Origin: Methylococcales bacterium | GTDB taxonomy: Bacteria; Pseudomonadota; Gammaproteobacteria; Methylococcales; Methylomonadaceae | Assembly (NCBI GenBank): GCA_028707085.1 | Contig: JAQTUW010000008.1 | Location: 1-64,000, forward strand | Reading direction: 5' to 3' | DNA: 64,000 nucleotides | Part shown: positions 19,075 through 28,260 of the stretch, piece by piece | Layout of the letters: each line of letters opens with the position of its first letter | Numbering within the stretch: the first letter of the stretch is position 1 | The notes under the pieces: generated by a model | Database searches by the model: none | Seen by the model: only the letters and a program-made list of their open reading frames with translations | Told to the model about the DNA's origin: nothing | Made by a program: the position numbers and the translations under genes

Positions 19075-20178
19075 TCAATTCCGCCGATTCAGGGCATAAA
19101 GCCCGGAATCGACGGCCGGCGGTCTTTCCAGCATCAAATCGGCCAGCAATTGCGCGGAAGCGGGGGCCATTACCAGGCCGTTTCTGAAATGCCCGGCATT
19201 GACGCCAAGGTTTTGGTAATACGGATGCCTGCCGATATAGGGTACGCCTTGTGGGCTGCCCGGGCGCAGGCCGGCCCAGTGATGGCTGACCGGAAAGTCC
19301 TTTAAATCCGGCAGCAGGCTGGTGGCGAACCGGTAGAGGGAATCCCGGGCCTGGCTGGTCACGGATTTGTCGAAACCTGCTGCTTCCACTGTGCTGCCGG
19401 CCAGAATCCGGCCGTCATTGCGCGGAATCAGATAGGTGTCGCCGTCCAGCACCATATGCTGCAGTGTATCGGGTCTGGCGTCGAATACCAGCATCTGGCC
19501 TTTGACCGGCTGAATGGGTAAAGCAGACCTCGGCGGTTGCGAAGGCAGCCAGTTTTGCAGAAATTCAGCGCTCCATGCCCCGGCGCAGACTATAAGCTGA
19601 TTAAAGGTATGGCGCTGGCCGGCGGTTTCCAGCCAGAGGATATTTTGCCCTGAGGTTTTTACGCGGCTGATTTCGGCGTGCTCGGTAAAAGTCACGCCCC
19701 GTTGCGATAAATAGGCATACAGGGCTTTCAGCAGTCGCGGATTGCGGATTTGCGCGATCTCCGGCAGCCATAGCGGATGCAGCAATTCGGTTTGCAGCCT
19801 GTCGGTCAGGGTGGGCGCGGCAGGCTCGGAATGAATGCCGTATCTTTGGCGCCATTGTTCGGCCAGTTCAAAATCGGGGTTTTTACTGATCAGCATCCCG
19901 CATTGCCGCCATTCCGGATCGATGTCGGTCGCCTCCAGCAGTTCCCTGTTCAAAACCGGATATTGGCCCAGGCTATGCAGCACCAGAGTGGAAATCGCCG
20001 CCGCCTGCCGCCAAGGATAAAGCGGCAGCAGTATGCCGCCGCCGGCCCAGGACGACTCGCGCCCCGCGGCCGACTTGTCGATAACTCTGACCTCCCGCCC
20101 CGCCAGACGAAGTTCGCGAGCCGTCAGCAAACCACTGATGCCGCCGCCAATGATCACTATGTCGTTATGTATTGTCAT
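19075..20178 (-). CDS. thiO: Glycine oxidase ThiO
   Basis: FAD-dependent oxidase of the DAO family that converts glycine to dehydroglycine for the thiazole ring of thiamine. It has 367 residues. The N-terminal dinucleotide motif is IVIIGGGISGLLTARELRLAG, followed by ESSWAGGGILLP, typical of ThiO, and near the C terminus GLRPGSPQGVPYIG. It stands apart from other thiamine genes here, so the name rests on the protein alone; another DAO-family amine oxidase is possible. Confidence 0.85.
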   Translation of the reverse strand: MTIHNDIVIIGGGISGLLTARELRLAGREVRVIDKSAAGRESSWAGGGILLPLYPWRQAAAISTLVLHSLGQYPVLNRELLEATDIDPEWRQCGMLISKNPDFELAEQWRQRYGIHSEPAAPTLTDRLQTELLHPLWLPEIAQIRNPRLLKALYAYLSQRGVTFTEHAEISRVKTSGQNILWLETAGQRHTFNQLIVCAGAWSAEFLQNWLPSQPPRSALPIQPVKGQMLVFDARPDTLQHMVLDGDTYLIPRNDGRILAGSTVEAAGFDKSVTSQARDSLYRFATSLLPDLKDFPVSHHWAGLRPGSPQGVPYIGRHPYYQNLGVNAGHFRNGLVMAPASAQLLADLMLERPPAVDSGLYALNRRN

Positions 20179-20295
20179 GACGAAAGTATAGTCGAATGAG
20201 CGGCGGATCAGGAAAAATTGATGTGTAGCCGGGCGAAAAAACTGCCGGTTAGAATCCGCAGTTGTGCAAATTTTTAAACCAATTGTTGTTTTTTT

Positions 20296-20323
20296 TTGAC
20301 AAATAAGTACATTGCCTTACGAT
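20296..20323 (+). promoter_or_regulatory. Putative sigma-70 promoter of the outer-membrane protein gene
   Basis: A perfect -35 TTGACA at 20296-20301 is followed after 16 bases by TACGAT at 20318-20323 (4 of 6 matches). It would give a 5' leader of roughly 160 bases before the ATG at 20490. Prediction only. Confidence 0.45.
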
Positions 20324-20489
20324 GTTTATGCAGCTTATTGATATAAATCAATTTTTTTATGAAAAAAATTTTAGTCCAAAACTTGTAAGGCGGCAAGTTT
20401 ACTGCTAGTATTCTCTTCGTAAAGAAATGCTGTGTTGCTACAAAGCAAAAAACACTCTTAACAATAACAACCCTATGGGGGAGACTGAC

Positions 20490-21326
20490 ATGATATTCAA
20501 CAAAACCAAATTAGCGCTCGGCATTGCTGCTGCGACTTTATCCTTTGCGTTCCTGGCTCCAGCCCAGGCTGGTGATGCAACTGCACAAGCCGATGCCTTG
20601 GCTGCGCAACTGCAACAAATGTCCAGCCAGATGCAAGCCATGCAGGCGGAACTGGATCGGGTCAAAGCTTCCGCCAATAACACTGCGGAAGCCAATACCA
20701 AGGTTAAAGAACTGGATGACTGGATGGCTTCAGTCAAGTCTACACCTGAGCACGCTTCTTCAAAAGACAATCTGGTGTTCATTCGTGGCGGCTGGTCGCA
20801 ACTGGATCATGCCAGATCCGCAATCGGCGCCCCACTGGCTAACGGCGGTCTGTTGTCCAACAATCAAAACGCCAGCGGCTATTACTATGGCGGCGCTTTC
20901 GACTTCAATGTCAACAACGATCTGTTCGGTCTGGTAGACAACACCTCATTTCTGGTCGAGTTGGGTTTCGAATACAGCGAATACGGCAACGGCAAAAACA
21001 CTTTGACCAGCGGCGTCACCACTTCGCCTACCTCTACCGACGCTCGTCTGAGAGTCAACGCTTCGCCTAAAATCAAATTCTTTCACGGCAGCAAATTCCG
21101 CCCATGGATCATTCCTGTCGGCTTTGAAGTAAACATCCTGGGCGTTCCTTCCAATGCGGTTTCCGTATTGAGCTCAGGCATGCAATTCGGCGGCGGCGCC
21201 GAATATGACATCTTCAGAGGCATCGTAGTCGGTGCTGACGCCCGTTACCACTACACAACCGGCAGCATCAACGGCACGCCTACCGACGGTTTCACCACCG
21301 GTGGTTATGTAGGTTTCAAATTCTAG
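20490..21326 (+). CDS. Outer-membrane beta-barrel protein with N-terminal coiled coil
   Basis: The start at 20490 has a strong ribosome-binding site (GGGGGAGA) and yields 278 residues with a signal peptide ending AQA/GD. Residues about 25-75 form a heptad-like Ala/Gln/Met coiled coil, as in trimeric or stalked porins. The rest alternates aromatic and polar residues and ends GGYVGFKF, with the terminal Phe that the BAM machinery recognises. Short promoter-like DNA, strong start signal and strong terminator suggest an abundant protein. I cannot say whether it is a pore or a structural barrel. Confidence 0.8.
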   Translation: MIFNKTKLALGIAAATLSFAFLAPAQAGDATAQADALAAQLQQMSSQMQAMQAELDRVKASANNTAEANTKVKELDDWMASVKSTPEHASSKDNLVFIRGGWSQLDHARSAIGAPLANGGLLSNNQNASGYYYGGAFDFNVNNDLFGLVDNTSFLVELGFEYSEYGNGKNTLTSGVTTSPTSTDARLRVNASPKIKFFHGSKFRPWIIPVGFEVNILGVPSNAVSVLSSGMQFGGGAEYDIFRGIVVGADARYHYTTGSINGTPTDGFTTGGYVGFKF

Positions 21327-21353
21327 GATTTGTAGCCACACCATGCCGGACAA

Positions 21354-21385
21354 AAGGGAAGGCCGAAAGGCTTTCCCTTTTTTTA
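21354..21385 (+). terminator. Rho-independent terminator
   Basis: AAAGGGAAGGCC at 21354-21365 pairs with GGCTTTCCCTTT at 21370-21381 (one G-U pair) around a GAAA loop, followed by a T run to 21385. It ends the outer-membrane protein gene. Confidence 0.92.
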
Positions 21386-21493
21386 TGCTGGAAGGAAAAG
21401 GCTAAACTGTAAGCGTCTGTCGCAATGGACAAGGCAATGCTTTTAGCCATAAACATCAAGTCAACTCAATATTTTCAGGTAAAGCAGTAACCG

Positions 21494-22435
21494 ATGCGAG
21501 TTCTCTACCCTGCCATTACCCCCTTTCATACCTTCCTGCTGGAAACCGGCGGCATCCATCAGGTCTATGTCGAGCAGTCCGGCAATCCGGCCGGCATGCC
21601 GGTGATTTTTTTGCATGGCGGCCCCTGCTCCGGAACCCGGCCCGACCATAGACGATTTTTCAATCCCGAGCGCTACCATATCATTCTGTTCGATCAGCGC
21701 GGCTGCGGCCAGTCCCTGCCTTTCGGCGAACTACAGGACAATACCACGCAGGATTTACTGGAAGACATGGAACGTATCCGCACCCGGCTGGGTTTGCGGC
21801 AATGGCTGTTGTTCGGCGGTTCCTGGGGAGGGACGCTGGCGCTACTTTACGCCCAGCAACACCCGCACAGCGTGCTGGGCATGATACTGCGCGGCGTGTT
21901 TCTGGCCCGGCAGGCGGACATGGACTGGTTTCTGGGCAATGGCGTCAACCGGATTTATCCCCGGCAATGGCAGGATTTAAAGGACAGCCTGCCGCCGCAA
22001 TTTGCGGATAGTGTTCAGCAAGGCTTATACCGCACGGTATTCGCCGACGACGAAGACCTGGCCAGACGGGCGGCGAAACAATGGCTGCGGTGGGGCGGAT
22101 TAGTGGCGCTGGGCAACGAATTTATCGAGGATGCAGAGCCGGTCGGCGATCAGGCCTTGAAACAGGTGCGCATGGAGCTGCATTACGCCCGGCACGGCTA
22201 TTTTATAAAGGAAAATCAGATTCTTGACAATTGCTGGCTATTGCAGCATATTCCGGCCATTATCGTCCACGGTCAGCACGATCTGACCTGTCCGCTGGAA
22301 AGCGGATGGCTTTTGCATCAGGCCCTGCCCGCAGCGGATTTTCAGATTCTGTCCCATGCCGGGCATATTGCCCGCGGCGAACAGATGATAGATGCCCTGG
22401 TCTCTGCCAGCGACAAGATGGCAAGAATTTTATAG
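21494..22435 (+). CDS. pip: Proline iminopeptidase
   Basis: Alpha/beta-hydrolase of 313 residues that releases N-terminal proline from peptides (peptidase family S33). The oxyanion motif HGGPCSG is near 41, the nucleophile elbow GGSWGGT near 108, and the catalytic histidine lies in SHAGHIARG near 295. FDQRGCGQS after the HGGP motif is diagnostic for the family. Its stop is 8 bp before ubiX, so the two may share a transcript. Confidence 0.94.
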   Translation: MRVLYPAITPFHTFLLETGGIHQVYVEQSGNPAGMPVIFLHGGPCSGTRPDHRRFFNPERYHIILFDQRGCGQSLPFGELQDNTTQDLLEDMERIRTRLGLRQWLLFGGSWGGTLALLYAQQHPHSVLGMILRGVFLARQADMDWFLGNGVNRIYPRQWQDLKDSLPPQFADSVQQGLYRTVFADDEDLARRAAKQWLRWGGLVALGNEFIEDAEPVGDQALKQVRMELHYARHGYFIKENQILDNCWLLQHIPAIIVHGQHDLTCPLESGWLLHQALPAADFQILSHAGHIARGEQMIDALVSASDKMARIL

Positions 22436-22442
22436 GACGGCG

Positions 22443-23030
22443 ATGAAACACAAAAAAAGGCTAGTGATAGCCATGACCGGTGCCACCGGCGCCATCTATG
22501 GGGTGCGGATGCTGCAAATCCTGCGCCGGGAGCCGGACTGGGAAAGCCATCTGGTTATTTCCTCAGCAGGGCTGGTCAATCTCAAATATGAACTGGACAT
22601 GGAGCGTAGCGCCCTGCAGGCGCTGGCGGATGTCTGCCACGGCGTCAACGACATCGCCGCCGCCATTGCCAGCGGCTCTTTCAAGACCGAAGGTATCGTC
22701 GTCGCGCCGTGCTCGATGAAAACCCTGGCGGCGGTTGCGCACGGCTTTGGCGACAATCTGATTTCCAGGGCGGCGGACGTGGCCCTGAAAGAACGGCGGA
22801 AGACGGTGCTGATGCCCAGGGAAACACCGCTTAATCTGGCGCATATCCGTAATATGGCGGCAGTGACCGAGATGGGCGGTATCATCTATCCGCCCATGCC
22901 GGCTTTCTATAACCGCAACGATTCGGTCAAAGCCATGGTGGACGAAGGCGTGGGGCGTATTTTGGATATGTTCGGCGTGGAAGTGGAAGGGCTTTACCAG
23001 CCCTGGACGGGTCTGAATTCGGACGAATAG
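22443..23030 (+). CDS. ubiX: Flavin prenyltransferase UbiX
   Basis: Makes the prenylated FMN cofactor used by UbiD decarboxylases, needed in ubiquinone synthesis. It has 195 residues from the ATG at 22443. The flavoprotein fold is recognised by IAMTGATGAIYGVRMLQ, VVAPCSMKTLAAVAHGFGDNLISRAADVALKERR and the MPRETPLN motif. The track-length alternative start 51 bp upstream overlaps pip and is unlikely. It converges on nifQ with only 8 bp between stops. Confidence 0.95.
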   Translation: MKHKKRLVIAMTGATGAIYGVRMLQILRREPDWESHLVISSAGLVNLKYELDMERSALQALADVCHGVNDIAAAIASGSFKTEGIVVAPCSMKTLAAVAHGFGDNLISRAADVALKERRKTVLMPRETPLNLAHIRNMAAVTEMGGIIYPPMPAFYNRNDSVKAMVDEGVGRILDMFGVEVEGLYQPWTGLNSDE

Positions 23031-23038
23031 TCGTCGTG

Positions 23039-23647
23039 TTATTCTTCCGGGCCGAAACAGTGCACATAATCCTTGCAAACCTCGCAGGACGGCGCCCGGC
23101 AGACATAAATGCCCTCGGCTTCGCAAAGCTGTTTATAGAGGAATTTTTTCCACTTCATGTTCCTGCCGTTCAGAACTTTCAATTCCGGAAAATTATTGCC
23201 CAGCATATCGGACAGATCCTCGCGGCTCCATAAGCCCAAATCCTGCCATAAATGATTGCTACCCAAACAGGCGGTGACGATCAGGCCGATCAGCCATTCA
23301 ATGCATTCGCCGTCGCCGGCCGCATGGCGGCGCAGATAGAGTTCCAGATCCTGTTTTTCCAGCATTCTGCTGAAATCGCAGGTCTTGCCGGATACCGCAG
23401 TCCCCGGTAAGTGATAATGGGGAAAGCATTGCTGTAACAGCTGTTGAAACGCCATGGGCGGCAAGCCCAGAAAATCGGGTAGTTCACCTGCTCCGACCCG
23501 CCAACTGGCGATAATTTGCGCCAGCCAGACGTTGTTGGACGACTGGCCGGCGCAAGCCATGAGATCGTCGTAGTGTTGCTGACGCGATAGTTCCAGGGAT
23601 ACGGGCTTGTTTGCCTGATGGGAGGGTATCGTTGGTCTGCAACGCAT
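23039..23647 (-). CDS. nifQ: Molybdenum donor protein NifQ
   Basis: Delivers molybdenum for assembly of the iron-molybdenum cofactor of nitrogenase. The 202 residues end with the defining cysteine motif C-x4-C-x2-C-x5-C (CRAPSCEVCKDYVHC), which holds an iron-sulfur or Mo-Fe-S cluster. DLGLWSREDLSDMLGNNFP is also typical of the family. AGGAG precedes the ATG. It is the last gene of the nifB operon, 36 bp after a ferredoxin gene. Confidence 0.95.
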   Translation of the reverse strand: MRCRPTIPSHQANKPVSLELSRQQHYDDLMACAGQSSNNVWLAQIIASWRVGAGELPDFLGLPPMAFQQLLQQCFPHYHLPGTAVSGKTCDFSRMLEKQDLELYLRRHAAGDGECIEWLIGLIVTACLGSNHLWQDLGLWSREDLSDMLGNNFPELKVLNGRNMKWKKFLYKQLCEAEGIYVCRAPSCEVCKDYVHCFGPEE

Positions 23648-23683
23648 AATCGATGCTCCTGACTTGATTAACGCAAATACCGC

Positions 23684-24034
23684 TTAATACTCGACGCGGA
23701 TGTCTTCATCCCGAACGATCATCTGGCAGGCTAGACGCCAGTCGCAAGGCAGATCATCGACGATCATCCTTTCCAGCTCATCGGCGGTGACCTTGCCGTG
23801 CTGTTTGAGCACGGTTTTTTCTTTCTCGGTCAGTGGCCCGCCCATGCGCTGGTTTTTTTTGTCCAGACTGGTGACTTTGACCAGACAGGTACCGCACTCG
23901 CCGTCTTCGCATTCAAAATGAATGGGAATCTTGTTTTCCAGCGCGAGTTTCAATAATGTCTGGGTGTGACTGCCCGCCACAGCGTAGACTGTTTTATCCC
24001 GGTATTCGGGACTGGTAAAGGTAATTAAAGCCAT
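23684..24034 (-). CDS. 2Fe-2S ferredoxin, nif-associated
   Basis: A 116-residue plant-type ferredoxin with cluster ligands in CEDGECGTC (near 42-50) and a last Cys in WRLACQM near 101. It has a 30-residue insertion between the third and fourth ligands (GGPLTEKEKTVLKQHGKV). A strong AGGAGG precedes the ATG. It is probably an electron carrier for nitrogenase or for NifB, but its partner is not determined by sequence. It is a diverged relative of the neighbouring gene. Confidence 0.9.
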   Translation of the reverse strand: MALITFTSPEYRDKTVYAVAGSHTQTLLKLALENKIPIHFECEDGECGTCLVKVTSLDKKNQRMGGPLTEKEKTVLKQHGKVTADELERMIVDDLPCDWRLACQMIVRDEDIRVEY

Positions 24035-24052
24035 GTCATGCCTCCTCGTTTG

Positions 24053-24568
<516 letters not shown>

Positions 24569-25849
24569 TCAGGACAGATCGGCAAGATTTACCTGTTTGT
24601 TTTCCCGTATGCCCATCAACTCCTGAGCCAGTTCCAGGCCGAATGCCCGGCACTCCAGAATCTCGTCGTCGGTCGGGATCAGTTTGACTCGCAAGCCGGG
24701 AATGGGCACCCTCAATTTCAAACCGCGCAAGCGGTCTTCCACCAGTCGCACCCCTTCGCCGGTCCAGCCGTAGGAGCCGAACACGCCACCCAGTTTCGAT
24801 TTAAGATTGACTACCGTTAGGGAAGAAAGCAGATCCCAGATGGGTTTGACCGCATCGCCGTTGATGGTCGGCGTGCCTAGAATCATGCCGTCGGCTTCTT
24901 CGATCAAATCCACGAAGGGCGCGACTTCCCCGCCTTCCAGATCATAAAGCGAGACCCGGACATCCTCTACCTGCAATGCGCCCTGATAAATGGCTTCCGC
25001 CATCCGCCGGGTATTACCGTAGGAACTGATATAAAAAATCAGCAGGGTTTTCTGGTGGGCGCTCAGCTCGCTATGCAGGGCGGGTATGGACAACTGGTGG
25101 TAACGCTGGATGTAATGCTCCGGGCGGTCGCGCAGAATCGGGCCGTGGGTCGGGGCGATCAGCCTGAGCGGCAAGGGCTGGATCAATTCCAGGGCGCGCA
25201 GCACATACTCCTTGAAAGGCCGCATGATATGGGCATAGTAATATTCGAACGAAAACCGAAAATCTCCGACTCGGTCGTTAAAAAGCCGGCTATCGCAGAA
25301 ATGGCAGCCGAACACATCGCCAGAAAACAGAATGCCTTCTTCCGGGGCGTAGGTGCATTGAGTGTCGGGCCAGTGCAGATAAGGGGTATGCAGAAACTGC
25401 AGGCTGCGGTCTCCCAGCGAGACCGAATCGCCGGTCAGCACCGGCGTAAAACGCAGTTCGTTCTGCTTCAGCAGGCCTTTCAGCATGGACTGGGCTTTTT
25501 GCGAGATGAACAACTGTGCCTGCGGCGCGCGGCGCATCAGTTCCGGCAGAGCGCCGGTATGATCGGGCTCCAGATGATTAAGGACGATAACCCTGATTTC
25601 CGAATAGTCGGCAACGCTTTCAAAGCGGGTAAAAAAATCGGCGGAAAAGCCTTCCTTGACGGTATCGATAATCGCCACCCCGGAACTGCCCCGAATCACA
25701 TAGGCGTTATAAGTGGTGCCGTTGGCGGTTTTGAGAATGATATCGAAGGTTCTTAGATTAGGATCGAGCGCGCCGATCCAGTGTACCCGTTCGGATAACG
25801 GAACGGCCTGAGGCTGGCCCTGGTCATTGAGCAGCTTCGCGCTATTCAT
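24569..25849 (-). CDS. fprA: Flavodiiron protein (A-type flavoprotein)
   Basis: Reduces oxygen to water or nitric oxide to nitrous oxide. The 426 residues comprise a metallo-beta-lactamase domain (about 1-270) with the di-iron ligands HLEPDHTG near 92 and later His and Asp residues (FSGDVFGCHF near 174, PTHGPI near 236), then a flavodoxin domain starting at FYISSYGNTRRMAEA near 275 that binds FMN. All canonical ligands are present. It lies inside the nif accessory operon, overlapping the upstream nifO-like gene by 4 nt. Protection of nitrogenase or NifB from oxygen is the natural reading, though not proved. Confidence 0.93.
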   Translation of the reverse strand: MNSAKLLNDQGQPQAVPLSERVHWIGALDPNLRTFDIILKTANGTTYNAYVIRGSSGVAIIDTVKEGFSADFFTRFESVADYSEIRVIVLNHLEPDHTGALPELMRRAPQAQLFISQKAQSMLKGLLKQNELRFTPVLTGDSVSLGDRSLQFLHTPYLHWPDTQCTYAPEEGILFSGDVFGCHFCDSRLFNDRVGDFRFSFEYYYAHIMRPFKEYVLRALELIQPLPLRLIAPTHGPILRDRPEHYIQRYHQLSIPALHSELSAHQKTLLIFYISSYGNTRRMAEAIYQGALQVEDVRVSLYDLEGGEVAPFVDLIEEADGMILGTPTINGDAVKPIWDLLSSLTVVNLKSKLGGVFGSYGWTGEGVRLVEDRLRGLKLRVPIPGLRVKLIPTDDEILECRAFGLELAQELMGIRENKQVNLADLS

Positions 25850-26265
25850 GACTCGCAGGCCTGTGCATCGCGCCGTTTCACACAGGTTTCCAGGGCAGGA
25901 TCGACCGATGACAATCCCAGCCAGCTTTCGACCTCCGCCGCATCAAAGCCGGCGCGGCGGCGTCCGTCAACTTCCATTAACGGACGGCGGATCAGAATCG
26001 GCGAAGCCACCATCAGTGCTATCGCCTGTTGTTCGTCGAGGGATGCCGGATCGATTTCGGCATTTTTGATTGCCGGGGCGCTGGGGTTGAACCAAGCGCT
26101 GACCGGCAAGTTTCCAAAGAATGAGCGCAATTTTTCCGGCTCATCCACCCAGCGGTGCTGCAATAAATCGTAAATCACAAGCCTGTGCCCAGCCTTGGTC
26201 AATAGCTGTTTTTGCCGGGTGTTGTTGACACAGCCCGGCTTTTCGTAAAAGTGTATGGTCGCCAT
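25846..26265 (-). CDS. nifO: ArsC/Spx-fold nitrogenase-associated protein (NifO-like)
   Basis: A 139-residue thioredoxin-fold protein. MATIHFYEKPGCVNNTRQKQLL has the ArsC-like active-site loop with a single Cys12 followed by Asn, and LIRRPLME at about residue 92 is the conserved ArsC-family arginine motif. Proteins of this type sit in nif operons as nifO or nitrogenase-associated protein, with a suggested role in redirecting molybdenum use. The start ATG at 26265, 5 bp past the ferredoxin stop, is preferred to a much longer frame. It overlaps the flavodiiron gene by 4 nt. Confidence 0.85.
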   Translation of the reverse strand: MATIHFYEKPGCVNNTRQKQLLTKAGHRLVIYDLLQHRWVDEPEKLRSFFGNLPVSAWFNPSAPAIKNAEIDPASLDEQQAIALMVASPILIRRPLMEVDGRRRAGFDAAEVESWLGLSSVDPALETCVKRRDAQACES

Positions 26266-26270
26266 GGCGA

Positions 26271-26549
26271 TCAATGCGCTTGTAGTTCCGCCATCGCCTC
26301 GGCCATTTTTTCCGGTGGAATACCTGTCAATGAGCCCGGCGGGTTGATCGGTACTCCGAGCGCGTCCAGTATCGCGCCTTCGATTGGGCAGATACTGGCG
26401 CATTGCGGTTCCTTATAATCGTCTTCACATTCCGTGCATTTTTTGGGGTTGATCAAAAAATGCGGTTTGGCTTCGTATATCGCCTTGCTCGGACACAAGG
26501 GTTCGCAGGCAAAACAGTTGACACAGCTTTCGATAATTTTCAAGGCCAT
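26271..26549 (-). CDS. fdxN: 4Fe-4S ferredoxin of the nifB operon
   Basis: A 92-residue two-cluster ferredoxin. The first cluster motif is CVNCFACEPLCP (C-x2-C-x2-C-x3-CP). The second, CTECEDDYKEPQCASICP, has the longer C-x2-C-x8-C-x3-C spacing of nif-linked FdxN proteins. A Pro-rich tail follows (PINPPGSLTGIPPEK). It lies 12 bp downstream of nifB, the normal place for the ferredoxin that gives electrons to NifB. Confidence 0.9.
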   Translation of the reverse strand: MALKIIESCVNCFACEPLCPSKAIYEAKPHFLINPKKCTECEDDYKEPQCASICPIEGAILDALGVPINPPGSLTGIPPEKMAEAMAELQAH

Positions 26550-26561
26550 GATAATGCCTCC

Positions 26562-28052
26562 TTATGCGCTGGCGCGTTGCTCTTCACTCAAGTCTTCAAG
26601 CTTGCCGGCTGCCGCCATTTCCTTATAGACTGCCATCACGGCCTGCTCGATAGGCTCCATGGCATGTTCGCCATTCGGGGCGATGCCGGCTTGCTCCAGC
26701 ATTTCCCAAGGTTCATAACCCACTTTCGAGCACAGAACCGCCTCGCAGCCTTCAAGAGCGCGAATAGTCTTTTGCAGCGCCGTTTCCGCTTCGCCGCAGG
26801 AATTATCGCCGCTGCAATACAGCTCGGTTTTGCGGTGGCTGATAAAACGCACGCCCTCTGGCGAAGCTTCGTAGATCAAAAATTCCTTGGCATGGCCAAA
26901 GTGCATGTTGATCAGGCCCTGGCCGCTGGTGGCGACCGCCATCAGAACCGGTCTGGTGGTAAGTTTTTCTTCCGCGGCGAACGCTTGGGCGGCCTGATGT
27001 TTTTCAGCGCGCTTGCTGTTCATTTCTTCGGCGATAGCCTGATGAATGACTTTGCGTTTTTCCATGGCTGCCTGATAATCGATCTCCATATCCTCGATTT
27101 TGTCCATGGTAAACTCGTCGCCCCGGTCTTCGCCCAGCAGGCCGACCGCATCCGCGCGGCATTGCCGACAATGGCGCATCATGTTCATGTCGCCGGAGCA
27201 GCTATCCTGCAAGGCCTGCAATTCCAGCGCCGTTGGGCCGCGCTGACCCATTACGCCATAGAAAGTGCCGTGTTCGGCTTCGGCGATCAGCGGCATTACA
27301 TTGTGCAGAAACGCGCCCTTGGATTTGACGATCTTGCTGACTTCCGCCAGATGCTGATCGTTGACGCCGGGTATCATCACCGAATTGACCTTGACCAGAA
27401 TGCCTTTGGCAACCAGCATTTCCAGACCTTTTTGCTGCTGTTCGATCAGGATTTTCGCCCCTCTTTTGCCTTTGATGCGGCGGTTTTCCCAGAAAATCCA
27501 GGGATAGATTTTGGCTCCTACTTCCGGATCGACGCAGTTGATGGTGATGGTGACGTGATCGATATTATGCTTGGACAACTCCTCGACCGAATCCGGCAGA
27601 GCCAGACCATTGGTGGAGACGCAGAGTTTGATATCCGGCGCTTCCTGGCTCAGGCGGCGGAAGGTCTCGAAAGTCCGTTCCGGATTCGCCAGCGGATCGC
27701 CGGGGCCGGCGATGCCGAGTACCGTCATTTGCGGAATATTGGCGGCGACCGCCATGGTTTTTTTCACAGCCTGATCGGGTGTCAGCAACTCTGACACCAC
27801 GCCGGGACGAGATTCGTTGGCGCAATCGTACTTGCGGTTGCAGTAATGGCATTGAATGTTGCAGGCCGGTGCGACCGCGACATGCATGCGGGCGAAATAA
27901 TGGTGGGCGTCTTCCGAGTAGCAGGGGTGATTTTGCACCTTTTCCCGGATTTCATCGGACAGGTGATCCAGTTGATCATCGGTAGACCCGCAAGAGCCGG
28001 CGGAGCAGCCGCTTTTGGCCGCAGGTTGTTCATTTAAGACTGGCAATTCCAT
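26562..28052 (-). CDS. nifB: Nitrogenase cofactor biosynthesis protein NifB
   Basis: Radical SAM enzyme that fuses two 4Fe-4S clusters with a carbide into NifB-co, the core of the nitrogenase cofactor. The 496 residues comprise a radical SAM domain with CNIQCHYC (Cys64, Cys68, Cys71), extra cluster ligands near the N terminus (residues 16-44) and in CRQCRADAVG, and a C-terminal NifX-like domain (from about 374, PVLMAVATSGQGLINMHFGHAKEF). AGGAGA precedes the start. It is first in a seven-gene leftward operon driven by a sigma-54/NifA promoter. No nifHDK or nifA is in the window. Confidence 0.98.
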   Translation of the reverse strand: MELPVLNEQPAAKSGCSAGSCGSTDDQLDHLSDEIREKVQNHPCYSEDAHHYFARMHVAVAPACNIQCHYCNRKYDCANESRPGVVSELLTPDQAVKKTMAVAANIPQMTVLGIAGPGDPLANPERTFETFRRLSQEAPDIKLCVSTNGLALPDSVEELSKHNIDHVTITINCVDPEVGAKIYPWIFWENRRIKGKRGAKILIEQQQKGLEMLVAKGILVKVNSVMIPGVNDQHLAEVSKIVKSKGAFLHNVMPLIAEAEHGTFYGVMGQRGPTALELQALQDSCSGDMNMMRHCRQCRADAVGLLGEDRGDEFTMDKIEDMEIDYQAAMEKRKVIHQAIAEEMNSKRAEKHQAAQAFAAEEKLTTRPVLMAVATSGQGLINMHFGHAKEFLIYEASPEGVRFISHRKTELYCSGDNSCGEAETALQKTIRALEGCEAVLCSKVGYEPWEMLEQAGIAPNGEHAMEPIEQAVMAVYKEMAAAGKLEDLSEEQRASA

Positions 28053-28088
28053 GAAACTCTCCTCACTTGATTGGTTTATTAGAGAGTT

Positions 28089-28104
28089 AGCACAGGCCGT
28101 GCCA
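28089..28104 (-). promoter_or_regulatory. Sigma-54 promoter of nifB
   Basis: Read on the minus strand, TGGCACGGCCTGTGCT has the invariant GG (-24) and GC (-12) exactly 10 bases apart. The transcript would start near 28077, 25 bases before the nifB ATG. This is the canonical nif promoter form. Confidence 0.9.
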
Positions 28105-28164
28105 GTTATTGACTTTTTATAACCAATTGAATTTCATGTATTTTTAATTTAATAATTCCGTATG

Positions 28165-28180
28165 TGTTGGAATTGTCACA
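28165..28180. promoter_or_regulatory. NifA upstream activator site 1
   Basis: TGT-N10-ACA, the consensus NifA-binding site, at about 60 bp upstream of the -24 element. Its palindromic form makes strand irrelevant. Confidence 0.75.
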
Positions 28181-28186
28181 AGATTG

Positions 28187-28202
28187 TGTTTGTAACAGGA
28201 CA
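28187..28202. promoter_or_regulatory. NifA upstream activator site 2
   Basis: A second TGT-N10-ACA motif, 22 bp (start to start, about two helical turns) from the first, so both would bind NifA on one DNA face. It ends about 58 bp from the stop of the neighbouring DUF411 gene. Confidence 0.7.
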
Positions 28203-28260
28203 TTATCGAAAAAAGCATGGCTGCTTTGGTACAAAACTGTCCGCCAAAACATTGCCGGCA

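Noticed and set aside
26403..27794. A 463-codon forward frame opposite nifB.
   Set aside because: It is an antisense shadow of the strongly conserved nifB and ferredoxin genes.
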